Made by a program: the position numbers and the translations under genes
Shown: one piece after another, positions 49,560-58,909 of the stretch
Numbering within the stretch: position 1 is the first letter of the stretch
Layout: every line of letters begins with the position of its first letter
Source: Catenuloplanes niger
GTDB taxonomy: Bacteria; Actinomycetota; Actinomycetes; Mycobacteriales; Micromonosporaceae
Assembly (NCBI RefSeq): GCF_031458255.1
Contig: NZ_JAVDYC010000001.1
Coordinates: 8,914,501 to 8,978,500, forward strand
Length of the DNA stretch: 64,000 nucleotides
Direction: 5' to 3'
Notes under the pieces: model-generated
Told to the model about the DNA's origin: nothing
What the model saw: the letters and a program-made list of their open reading frames with translations, nothing else
Database searches by the model: none

Positions 49560-52500
49560 TCAGCTGGGGTCGCCCAGGACCTGGCGGATCAGGGCGGCGT
49601 TGCGGACGGCGTGCTCCTGGTCGAGCATCTCGGCGTGCGTGCCGGAACCGGCCAACAGCTCGTCCCGGTGGGCCGACGCGCCGGTCCAGCTCCCGCGCTC
49701 GCCGGCCGCGTAGAACGCGGTCTTGTCCTGATCACTGAGGACCGTCACGGTCGCCCGGACCGTGCCGGTGTTCGGCGTCCGGCTGCAGAACTCGATGTAG
49801 TCCCGGGCCTGCTCCCGGGTCTCCCGGGCGACGATCTCCGACCCGGTGTGCCGGAACAGGTGCTCGGCCAGCTCCCGCTCGAACGCCGCGAACTCGTCCG
49901 GCCCGAACTCGAACGTCTCCGCGATCCGGTACGAGTCGACGACGATCACGTGGCGCACGGTCCGGCCGCGGCCCTCCAGCTCCTTCGCCACCTCGAAGGC
50001 CAGGTTCCCGCCGAGGGAGTAGCCGAGGAGCAGGCAGGGCCCCGCGGGCTGGAGCCGCTCGACCAGGTCCGCGTAGCGGGCGACCTTGTCGTCCCCGGCC
50101 AGGTAGTTCAGCCCGACCGTCCGCCACCGCGGCAGCTGCGCCGCGAACTGGCGGTACACCAGCCCGTGCCCGCCGGCCGGCGGGAAGCAGAACAGGGTCG
50201 CCCCGCCGTCGGGGTTGAACGTCAGGTAGGGCTGCCCGCCGCTGAGCCGGCCGGTGACGATCTGCTCGACCGTGCCGGCCATGCCGCGCAGCGTGGTGAT
50301 CCGGAACAGCCGGCTCACCTGGATGTCGATGTTGAACTCCTGCCGGAGCCGGTAGATCAGCTCGACGAGCTTGATCGACGTACCGCCGGCCTCGAAGAAG
50401 TCCAGCCGCAGATCCGGTTCGCAGCCGAGCAGCGCGCGCCAGTGCTCGGCCGTCCGGACCTCGTACAGCGTGACCGGCGGTTCCGGTTCGCCGGCGCCGG
50501 CCTCCGGCCGCGGTGCCGGCAGCGCGGCGGCGTCGACCTTGCCGTTCGACGTCAGCGGCAACGCGTCCAGCGCCACCAGGTACGCCGGGATCATGAAGGT
50601 CGGCAGCCGGTCGGCGAGCCAGCGGCGCAGCTCCCGACCGTCGGGCGGGCTCTCGCCGGCCGGCACCCAGTAGGCGGCGAGCGCGGGCTCACCGGTGGCG
50701 TCCGGCCGGACCACGACCACCGCGTCCGCGACCTCCGGCCGGCTCAGCAGGTGTGACTCCACCTCGCCGGTCTCGATCCGGTGCCCGCGCACCTTGACCT
50801 GGTTGTCGGCCCGGCCCAGCAGGTGCAGCACGCCGTCGGCGTCCCACCGGCCGAGGTCACCGGTGCGGTAGAGCCGCAGCGCGGCCGCGTCCGGGCGGCG
50901 GCTCAGCGTCCGGGTGACGAACCGCCGCGCGGTCTGCTCCTCGTCGCCCGGATAGCCGGCGGCCACCCCGTCCCCGCCGACCCACACCTCACCGGGTACG
51001 CCGGGCGGGACCGGCTCGCCGTGCCGGTCGAGCAGATAGACCGCGCTGTTCGGGAACGGCCGGCCGATCGGCACCATCCGGCCGGGTTCCAGCCCGTCCG
51101 CCGGGCCCTCGAAGTACGTGGTGTCGATGGTGGCCTCGGTCAGCCCGTACGAGTTGACCACCCGGGTGCCGGGACCGCAGACCGCGCGCAGCCGCTCGTA
51201 CTCCTCCACCTTCCACACGTCCGAGCCGACCACCAGCAGGCGCATGAAGTCCAGCCGCTGCTCGTCCCGTTCGCAGTGGGCGAGCAGGCCGCGGACGATC
51301 GCGGGCACGAACTCGCCGCAGTCCACCCGCTCCTCGGTCATCGTGCGGTACAGCCGGCCGGTGTCGAGCAGCAGGTTGCGGTCCGCGAGCACGAGCGTGC
51401 CGCCGGAGCAGAGCGCGCGGGTCAGGTCGCCGGTGAAGACGTCGAACGCGACGCCGGCCATCTGCAGGTGCACCCGGACGTCGGAGTCCAGGCCGTACTC
51501 GGTGCGCCAGCCCGCGTACACGGCGGCCAGGTTGCCGTGGGTGACCCGGACCGGCTTCGGCACGCCGGTCGACCCGGAGGTGTAGACCACGTAGGCCGGG
51601 TCGTCGCGCGTCACCCGCACGTCGAGCTCGGCCGTGGGCTCCCGGTCCGCCTCCGCCAGCAGCGCCGCCACGTCGCGTACGTCGCCGGACGCGGCCGACA
51701 GGCGGGCCAGTCCGGTGTCGTCGGCGAGCACCAGCGCCGCACCGGCGTTGCCCACCAGGTACGCGAGGCGCTCCGGCGGGTATCCCGGGTCCAGCGGCAG
51801 GTAGGCGCCGCCGGCCCGGAGCACCGCGAGGATCGACGTGACCAGGTCCGCGGACTTCTCCTGGCACAGCGCGACCACGGTGCCGTTGCCCACCCCGAGC
51901 CGCCGCAGCCGGTGTGCGAGCGCGCGGGACCGGCGTTCCAGCGCGGCATAGGTCAGCCGGTGCGCCGGCCCGGACCCGGCCGGTGACACGACCGCGTCGG
52001 TGCCGGGCCGCGCCGCGGCGGCCGCGACGATCAGCTCGTGCACCGGTGGGCCGTACTCGGCGTGCCGGTCCGCGCCGCTCCACGCGGTGAGCAGCCGCTC
52101 GCGCTCGTCGTCGGCGAGCAGTTCCAGCCGGGCGACCGGGGTGTCCGCGGCTGCCGTGGTCAGCGAGTCCAGCAGCCGCACGTAGTGCCCGGACAGCCGC
52201 CGGACCGTCTCCGGCAGGAACAGGTCGGTGTTGTACTTGAACACGCAGTGGAAGCGCTGGTCGGCCTCCTCCTCGTACACCGACAGGGTCAGGTCGAACT
52301 GGCCCTCCTCCTCCGGCAGTTCGATGTACTCCAGCCGATAGCCGTACTTCTCCGTCGCCACCTTGTGCGTGAGCAGGATGAACATCGCCTGGAAGACCGC
52401 CGACCGGCTCGGGTCGTGCTGCAGGCCGAGCTGCTCCACCAGCAGCACGAACGGGTACTCCTGGTTGTCGAGTCCGTTGAGGACGGTCTCGCGCACCTGG

Positions 52501-55500
52501 GCGAGCAGCTCGCCGACGGCCGGGTCACCGGCCAGGTTCGCCCGCAGCGGCAGCGGGTTGACGAAGTAGCCGTAGACCGACCCGAACTCCTCCTGGGTAC
52601 GACCGGTCACCGGGCTGCCCACGATGACGTCGTCCTGCCCGCTGTAGCGGTGCAGCAGCACGTAGTAGGCGGAGAGCAGCACCATGAACGGGGTGACGTG
52701 GTGCTCCCGGGCCGTGGCGTGCACCCGCGCGCTGAGCTCCGCGTCGAGCGTGAAGAACTCGGACGCGCCGTTGTGGGTCTGCACCGCGGGCCGCGGATGG
52801 TCCGTGGTCAGCTGGAGCGCCGGGATTTCGGCCGGCAGGTGCGCCGTCCAGTAGTCCAGCGAGCGCTTCGCCTGCGGACTCGCCAAGAACCGGTTCTGCC
52901 AGTTGAGGAAGTCGAGGTACGACGACGCCACCGGCGGCAGCGACACGGTCTCGCCGCGCCGCAGCCCCTCGTAGACGGCGAGCAGCTCCTCGATGAACGT
53001 GAACGTGGAGATGGCGTCCGAGACGATGTGGTGGACGGCCTTCATGATGATCCAGCGGTCCTCGCCGCGCCGGAACAGCCGGAACCGCAGCAGCGGATCG
53101 TGCTCCAGGTCGTACGGGCGGCGGTACTCCCGGATGATCGCCTGGTAGACGTCGTCCCACTCCGCGCCGCGGACGTCGAACAGCGCCACGTCGGCCCGGG
53201 GCTCCGCGGAGATGCGCTGGACCGGCCGGCCCTGCTCCATCAGGAAGTTCGCCCGCAGGCTCGGGTGCCGGGCGATCAGCACCCGCACCGCCTCGAACAT
53301 GAGGTCCGGCTCGATCGCGACGCGGACCTCGACCGCACCGCCGATGTTGTAGGCGAAGCCGTCCGGGTCCAGCTGCTTGAGGAACCACAGCGCGTTCTGG
53401 TTCTGGGTGAGCGGATACCGCGCCTCGTCCGCGTGGACCGTCACGTCCGCGGCGGTGACGTCGCCGGCGTCCAGCGCGTCGAGCAGGCCCTCGTGCACCT
53501 GCCCGATCAGGTCGGTGACCGAGACGCCGCTGAGCAGCGCGACCACCGGCAGGGTGACGTGCAGCTCGGCGGAGATCCGGGCGCGCAGCTCCATGGCCAG
53601 CAGCGAGTCGAGGCCGAGCGCGGTGACGCCGGCCGACGGGTCCACCGTCTCGGCGGGCGTGCGGAGCACGTCGGCGACGACCGCGACGAACCGCTCGCTC
53701 AGCAGCCGGTGCCGCTCGTCCTCGCCCGCGTCCCGGAACTCCTCCAGGAAGCTGCTGTGCGTGGTGTCCGCCGGCTGCGCGGCCGCGGCGGCCAGCTCGG
53801 CCACCAGCGCGGGCGGCCGGTCGTACCAGGAGAGGAAGGCCGGCCAGTTGACCACGGTCGCCACCATCAGCTGCGGGTGGCGCTCGCCGGCGACCCGTTC
53901 CAGCACCGCCATGCCGGCGGCCGGGGACAGCGAACTCATGCCGCGGTTGTTCCGGTAGTGGTCGACCAGGCCCAGCTCCTCGATCATGCCGGTGGCCCAC
54001 GGCCCCCAGTCCAGGCTCAGCGCCGGCCGGCCGGTGGCCCGCCGGTGGTGGGCGAGGGCGTCCAGGAACGCGTTGCCGGCGGCGTAGTTCGCCTGCCCGG
54101 CCGTGGTCAGCAGCGAGGCGATCGACGCGAACAGCACGAAGTGGTCCAGCGGCTCGTCGCCCAGGTGCCGGTGCAGCAGGTAGGCGCCGGTCACCTTCGG
54201 GTCGTACGCGGCGTCGAACGTCTCCCGGTCCATCTGCGCAACGCGGGTGTCCCGGACCTGGCCGGCGAGGTGGAACACGCCCCGGATCGGCGCGGACCGC
54301 AGCCGCCGGTACTCGTCCAGCCAGCCGGTCAGCGCGCGCTCGTCGGTGACGTCCACCCGGGCCACGAGCGGCTGGCAGCCGAGCGTCTCCAGCTCGGTCA
54401 GGAACGCGATCCGGTCCCGGGTCGCGGCGTCCCAGCCGGGTTCGTCCCACCGCTCACGGGGCGGCACCGGCGTGCGCCCGGCGAGGACGAGCCGTCGCGC
54501 GCCGCGGCGCACCAGGGTCCGGCACAGCAGCCGGCCGAGCGCGCCGAACGCGCCGGTGACCAGGTAGGCGCCGTCCGGCCGCAGCCGCAGCGGCAACGGG
54601 CGGTGCAGCTCCGCCGCGGGCCGCAGCCGGCAGGTGAACCGGTCACCGCCGCGCAGCGCGACCTCGTCCTCGTCGTCGTGGGTCAGCTCCCGCCACAGCG
54701 CCACGGCCTCCGCCCGGCGGTCCGGGTCCGGCACGCCGAGATCCACGATCTTGCCGCGGTGGCCGGGCAGTTCCTGGTCCCGCAGCACGCGGGCGACACC
54801 CCAGGCGGGCGCGGCCGCCGGCTGCGGGACGCCGGCCCCGTCCACCGGCTGGCTGTTGCGGGTCACGACGTGCAGCCGCTCGCCGGTCTCCCGGCCGGAC
54901 AGTGCCCGGGCGAGCGCGATCAGGGAGTAGGCGCCGAGCGTGCCGCAGCCGGGCAGGTCCGGGGCGGTCAGGTCGCCGAAGTCCGGCAGGTCGAGGTTCC
55001 ACAGGTGCAGCACGTGATCGGCCGGGCCGCCGCTCTCGGCGAGCACGCGGCGCAGGTCGTCGGCGGAGTCCGGCCGTACCGTCGAGCGTCCCGCGGCCGC
55101 GTCGACGTGCGGCGCGGTGCCGGGCCGGACCAGGTGGCACCGTCCGCCGTGCGCGGTGACCAGGGCGGCGAACTCCTCCGCCAGGCCGGTGCCGTCGGCC
55201 AGGATCAGCCATCGCGCCCCGGCCGGCGTCGCGTCCGCCGCCGGTGCGGGCAGCGGCGGGAGCGGCACCCACGCCGGTGCGGCCAGCCAGCCGTCGATCG
55301 TGGCGACGCTGACCGCGGCCGACGCCTTCTCCACGTCGGCGGCCCGGAACGCGCGGACCGTGCCCACCGGTGTGCCGTCCGTGGCGTACACCGCCAGGTC
55401 GCCGACGAGCTCGTCCGCGGTCCGCCGGGTGACCGTGGCGTGCACCCACAGCTCCCGGTCGCCGAACGCGTCGAGGGAGACCTCCCCGATGGACAGCGGC

Positions 55501-58500
55501 AGCCGGATGCCGCGCCGGCCGTCGTCCCCGGCCGGCTCCAGCAGTTGCGGGGTGAGCAGCGTCTGGAAGGCGGCGTCGAGCAGCGCCGGGTGGGCGTGGA
55601 GCGCGGTGGCGTCGCCGCCCAGCGCGGCCGGCGGCCGGAGCCGGGCCAGTGCCTCGTCCGGCCCGATCCACACCTCGGCGATGGCCTGGAACGCCGGGCC
55701 GTACCCGTATCCCTGCGCGGCGAGCCCGGTGTAGCACTCCGCGGACGTCAGGTGCAGCGCGGTGCGGTCGCGGATCGCCGCCACGTCCAGCGGCGGCGTG
55801 TCCCCGCGCGGCCGGCCCGCGGTCAGCGCCCCGGTCGCGTGCACGGCGGGCTCGGCGGCGTCCGCGGTCAGCGAGGCCACCGTGAACACGCCGTCCTCCG
55901 CGGCGACCGCGGTCTGCACGGTCCGGGTGTCGCCGCCGGTGAGGAACAGCGCCTTGCGCAGCTCGACGCCGGTCAACGTGACCCCGGCCCCGCCGGTGAC
56001 CGCGCGGGCCGCCTGCGCCGCCATCTCGAGGTAGCCGGCGGCGGGGAAGACGACGTTGTCCTGGATCCGGTGATCGTCGAGGTAGGGTGCGGCCTCGGTG
56101 TCCAGTTTCGCCTCCCAGACCGGGCCCGCGGTGGCCAGCCGCCGCCCCAGCAGCGGGTGGTCGCGCCGGCCGAGCCGGATCTGGGCCACCGGTGCCGGCT
56201 CCACCCAGAAGCGGTCGGTCCGGAACGGGTACGGCGGAAGCGGCACCGTGGACCCGGCCGGCTGCAGCACGTCCCAGGCGATCGGGAAACCCTCGGTGAA
56301 CAGCGCCGCGAGCGACATGATCATCCGCTCCGGCTCGTTCTCGGCGCGCCGGATCGACGGCAGCGTCCGGCCCGTCACGTCGCGGTCGGCCAGGCACTCC
56401 TGGATCGAGTGGCCCAGCACCGGGTGCGGGCCGATCTCCAGGAAGAGCCGGTAGCCGTCGCCGATCAGCCGGTCGGCCGCGGCACCGAACCGGACGGTGT
56501 CCCGCACGTTGCGCCACCAGTACCCGGCGTCGAGCTCCGGCCCGTCCGCCACGCCGTCCGTCGCGGTCAGGTAGAGCGGCACCCGGGCCTGCCTCGGGGC
56601 CAGCCCGGCGAGCGAGGTCAGCAGTTCGTCCTTGATCGCCTGCATCCGCGCGCTGTGGTACGGCACCCGCACCGCGAGGAACTTCGCGAACGTCTGCTCG
56701 GCCGCCAGCCGCCCGGCGAGGTCGGTGAGCGCGTCCTCGTCACCGGCGAGCGTGACGGCGCCGGGGCTGTTCACCGCGGCCACCGAGATCGCGTCGCCGT
56801 AGGGCTGCACCCGTTGCCGCGCCTCGGGTTCGGTCAGGCCGACCGCGAGCATGGTGCCGGTGCCGACCAGCTTCTGCTGGAGCCGGCTGCGGTGGACGAC
56901 CACGCGCACCGCGTCCTCCAGCGTGTACACGCCGGCCTCGTAGAACGCCGCCACCTCGCCGGTGCTGTGCCCGACGATCGCGTCCGGCCGGATGCCGTAG
57001 CTGCGCCACAGCGCGGCGAGACCGATCTGGACCGCGAAGTTGGCCGGCTGGGCCAGCCAGGTCTCCGCCATGTGCGAGTCGACCTCGTCCGCGTTCAGCT
57101 CGTCGACCAGCGACCAGCCGGTGAGCCGGCGGAACACCCAGTCGCATCGTTCGACCGTGGCCCGGTAGACCGGCTCGGTCTCGAACAGCTGCCGGCCCAT
57201 CGCCCACCACTGCGGGCCCATGCCGGTGAACACCCACACCAGGCGCCGGTCCGCCGCGTCGCGGCGCTGGCCGGTCAGCACCCGGGGGTGTGGCTCGCCG
57301 CGCCCGTAGGCGGCCAGCGCCTCGTCCAGCGACTCGCGCGAGGAGTAGACGACCGACAGCCGGGAGTCGTGGTGCTGCCGCCGGTGCGCCAGCGTGTGCC
57401 CGAGGTCGGCCAGCGCGACACCACCCGCGTCGCCGCCGGTCAGTTCCGCGTGGACGCCGGCGGCCAGCCGCGGCAGCACGGCCGGATCGCGGGCGGTCAG
57501 CGGCAGCATCGTGTGACCCGGCACGGCGGACACCGCGGCCGGCCCGGTCACGGGCGGCGCCTCCTCCAGCAGCACGTGCGCGTTGGTGCCGCCGAACCCG
57601 AACGAGTTCACCCCGGCCCGTGCCGGCCCGGTGTGCGCCGGCCAGGGCGTCGGCTCGGTGGGGATCTCGAACGACAGCGACGCCTCGTCGATCGCGGGAT
57701 TGATCCGCTCCAGGTTGATGTGCGGCGGGATGATCCGGTGCTTGAGCGCCAGCGCGGTCTTGATCAGGCCGGCGACGCCCGCGGCCGACTCGGTGTGCCC
57801 GATGTTCGTCTTGACCGAGCCCACGTAGCAGCGCTCGCCCGGGGCGCGGCCGATGGCCAGCGCGCGGCTGAGCGCGTTCGCCTCGATCGGGTCACCCACC
57901 GGCGTGGAGGTGCCGTGCGCCTCGATGTACTGCAGGCTGCCGGGCGACACGCCGGCCTCGGCGCAGACCCGCTCGATCAGCGACGTCTGGGCGTCCGCGT
58001 TCGGGACCGTGATGCCGTTCGTGCGGCCGTCCTGGTTGACACCGCTGCCGGCGATCACGGCGTAGACCGGGTCGCCGTCGCGCACCGCGTCGGACAGCCG
58101 TTTCAGCACGACGACCCCGACCCCCTCCGCGCGTACGTAGCCGTTCGCGGACGCGTCGAACGTGCGCGACCGGCCCTCCGGCGACAGGAAACCGCCCTTG
58201 GTCTCGGCGATCGTGTACTGCGGGGTCAGGTGCAGCAGCGTGCCGCCGGCCAGCGCGACCCGGCTCTCCCCGCGCAGCAGGCTCTGCCGGGCCAGGTGCA
58301 CGGCGACCAGCGACGAGCTGCACGCGGTGTCGATCGACAGGCTCGGCCCGCGGAAGTCGAAGCAGTAGGAGATGCGGTTGGAGACCATCGTCATCATGGT
58401 TCCGGTCGCGGTGTGCGCGGCCAGGGTCTCGAAGCTCAGGTCGGCGAACTGCAGGATCTTGTAGTCCAGCGTGAACGCGCCGACGAACACGCCGACGTCC

Positions 58501-58871
58501 GTGCCGGCGAGGTCACCCGGGATCTGCCCGCCGTCCTCCAGCGCCTCCCAGGCGACCTCCAGCAGCTTGCGTTGCTGCGGATCCATGTGCTCGGCCTCGC
58601 GTGGGCTGATGCCGAAGAAGGCCGGGTCGAACTCGGCCACGCCGTCGATGTAACCGCCCCGGCCGCCGATCAGCCGGCCCGGCTTGGCCTTGTCCCGGCT
58701 GCCGAGCGTGCGTACGTCGTACCGGTCCGCGGGTGTGTCGGTGATGCAGTCCTTGCCGTCGAGCAGGTTGCGCCAGAACGACCGGTGGTCGGAGGCGCCG
58801 CCCGGCAGCCGGCAGCCGATGCCGACGATGGCGATCTTCTCCGGGGAGGTGGCGTCGAGGGAGTGCCTCAT
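49560..58871 (-). CDS. ftdB: Iterative type I PKS-NRPS hybrid (polycyclic tetramate macrolactam synthase)
   Basis: This 3103-aa one-module enzyme reads KS (12-435; Cys184, His319, His359), AT (545-840; Ser636 in GHSTGEV), DH (900-1180; His934, Asp1099), KR (1430-1690; TGAFGALG, Tyr1596), ACP (1720-1800; Ser1756 in LGLDSL), and C (1815-2250; HHIVSDA at 1947-1953). A follows (2280-2780; YTSGSTGVPKPV, Lys2778), then PCP (2800-2870; Ser2832) and TE (2890-3103; GYSLGG Ser2952, His3079). There is no ER, so it builds polyenes. The order and length match IkaA/FtdB/HSAF synthases, which iterate to make two polyenes and join both to ornithine. The A-domain code reads D-V-G-E-L-V-S-I-D-K, close to the known ornithine code. 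The TE region forms the tetramate and macrolactam. Confidence 0.95.
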   Translation of the reverse strand: MRHSLDATSPEKIAIVGIGCRLPGGASDHRSFWRNLLDGKDCITDTPADRYDVRTLGSRDKAKPGRLIGGRGGYIDGVAEFDPAFFGISPREAEHMDPQQRKLLEVAWEALEDGGQIPGDLAGTDVGVFVGAFTLDYKILQFADLSFETLAAHTATGTMMTMVSNRISYCFDFRGPSLSIDTACSSSLVAVHLARQSLLRGESRVALAGGTLLHLTPQYTIAETKGGFLSPEGRSRTFDASANGYVRAEGVGVVVLKRLSDAVRDGDPVYAVIAGSGVNQDGRTNGITVPNADAQTSLIERVCAEAGVSPGSLQYIEAHGTSTPVGDPIEANALSRALAIGRAPGERCYVGSVKTNIGHTESAAGVAGLIKTALALKHRIIPPHINLERINPAIDEASLSFEIPTEPTPWPAHTGPARAGVNSFGFGGTNAHVLLEEAPPVTGPAAVSAVPGHTMLPLTARDPAVLPRLAAGVHAELTGGDAGGVALADLGHTLAHRRQHHDSRLSVVYSSRESLDEALAAYGRGEPHPRVLTGQRRDAADRRLVWVFTGMGPQWWAMGRQLFETEPVYRATVERCDWVFRRLTGWSLVDELNADEVDSHMAETWLAQPANFAVQIGLAALWRSYGIRPDAIVGHSTGEVAAFYEAGVYTLEDAVRVVVHRSRLQQKLVGTGTMLAVGLTEPEARQRVQPYGDAISVAAVNSPGAVTLAGDEDALTDLAGRLAAEQTFAKFLAVRVPYHSARMQAIKDELLTSLAGLAPRQARVPLYLTATDGVADGPELDAGYWWRNVRDTVRFGAAADRLIGDGYRLFLEIGPHPVLGHSIQECLADRDVTGRTLPSIRRAENEPERMIMSLAALFTEGFPIAWDVLQPAGSTVPLPPYPFRTDRFWVEPAPVAQIRLGRRDHPLLGRRLATAGPVWEAKLDTEAAPYLDDHRIQDNVVFPAAGYLEMAAQAARAVTGGAGVTLTGVELRKALFLTGGDTRTVQTAVAAEDGVFTVASLTADAAEPAVHATGALTAGRPRGDTPPLDVAAIRDRTALHLTSAECYTGLAAQGYGYGPAFQAIAEVWIGPDEALARLRPPAALGGDATALHAHPALLDAAFQTLLTPQLLEPAGDDGRRGIRLPLSIGEVSLDAFGDRELWVHATVTRRTADELVGDLAVYATDGTPVGTVRAFRAADVEKASAAVSVATIDGWLAAPAWVPLPPLPAPAADATPAGARWLILADGTGLAEEFAALVTAHGGRCHLVRPGTAPHVDAAAGRSTVRPDSADDLRRVLAESGGPADHVLHLWNLDLPDFGDLTAPDLPGCGTLGAYSLIALARALSGRETGERLHVVTRNSQPVDGAGVPQPAAAPAWGVARVLRDQELPGHRGKIVDLGVPDPDRRAEAVALWRELTHDDEDEVALRGGDRFTCRLRPAAELHRPLPLRLRPDGAYLVTGAFGALGRLLCRTLVRRGARRLVLAGRTPVPPRERWDEPGWDAATRDRIAFLTELETLGCQPLVARVDVTDERALTGWLDEYRRLRSAPIRGVFHLAGQVRDTRVAQMDRETFDAAYDPKVTGAYLLHRHLGDEPLDHFVLFASIASLLTTAGQANYAAGNAFLDALAHHRRATGRPALSLDWGPWATGMIEELGLVDHYRNNRGMSSLSPAAGMAVLERVAGERHPQLMVATVVNWPAFLSWYDRPPALVAELAAAAAQPADTTHSSFLEEFRDAGEDERHRLLSERFVAVVADVLRTPAETVDPSAGVTALGLDSLLAMELRARISAELHVTLPVVALLSGVSVTDLIGQVHEGLLDALDAGDVTAADVTVHADEARYPLTQNQNALWFLKQLDPDGFAYNIGGAVEVRVAIEPDLMFEAVRVLIARHPSLRANFLMEQGRPVQRISAEPRADVALFDVRGAEWDDVYQAIIREYRRPYDLEHDPLLRFRLFRRGEDRWIIMKAVHHIVSDAISTFTFIEELLAVYEGLRRGETVSLPPVASSYLDFLNWQNRFLASPQAKRSLDYWTAHLPAEIPALQLTTDHPRPAVQTHNGASEFFTLDAELSARVHATAREHHVTPFMVLLSAYYVLLHRYSGQDDVIVGSPVTGRTQEEFGSVYGYFVNPLPLRANLAGDPAVGELLAQVRETVLNGLDNQEYPFVLLVEQLGLQHDPSRSAVFQAMFILLTHKVATEKYGYRLEYIELPEEEGQFDLTLSVYEEEADQRFHCVFKYNTDLFLPETVRRLSGHYVRLLDSLTTAAADTPVARLELLADDERERLLTAWSGADRHAEYGPPVHELIVAAAAARPGTDAVVSPAGSGPAHRLTYAALERRSRALAHRLRRLGVGNGTVVALCQEKSADLVTSILAVLRAGGAYLPLDPGYPPERLAYLVGNAGAALVLADDTGLARLSAASGDVRDVAALLAEADREPTAELDVRVTRDDPAYVVYTSGSTGVPKPVRVTHGNLAAVYAGWRTEYGLDSDVRVHLQMAGVAFDVFTGDLTRALCSGGTLVLADRNLLLDTGRLYRTMTEERVDCGEFVPAIVRGLLAHCERDEQRLDFMRLLVVGSDVWKVEEYERLRAVCGPGTRVVNSYGLTEATIDTTYFEGPADGLEPGRMVPIGRPFPNSAVYLLDRHGEPVPPGVPGEVWVGGDGVAAGYPGDEEQTARRFVTRTLSRRPDAAALRLYRTGDLGRWDADGVLHLLGRADNQVKVRGHRIETGEVESHLLSRPEVADAVVVVRPDATGEPALAAYWVPAGESPPDGRELRRWLADRLPTFMIPAYLVALDALPLTSNGKVDAAALPAPRPEAGAGEPEPPVTLYEVRTAEHWRALLGCEPDLRLDFFEAGGTSIKLVELIYRLRQEFNIDIQVSRLFRITTLRGMAGTVEQIVTGRLSGGQPYLTFNPDGGATLFCFPPAGGHGLVYRQFAAQLPRWRTVGLNYLAGDDKVARYADLVERLQPAGPCLLLGYSLGGNLAFEVAKELEGRGRTVRHVIVVDSYRIAETFEFGPDEFAAFERELAEHLFRHTGSEIVARETREQARDYIEFCSRTPNTGTVRATVTVLSDQDKTAFYAAGERGSWTGASAHRDELLAGSGTHAEMLDQEHAVRNAALIRQVLGDPS

Positions 58872-58909
58872 TGCTCAGTCCTTGGGGGTCGGTGGGATCG
58901 ACGGATGGC

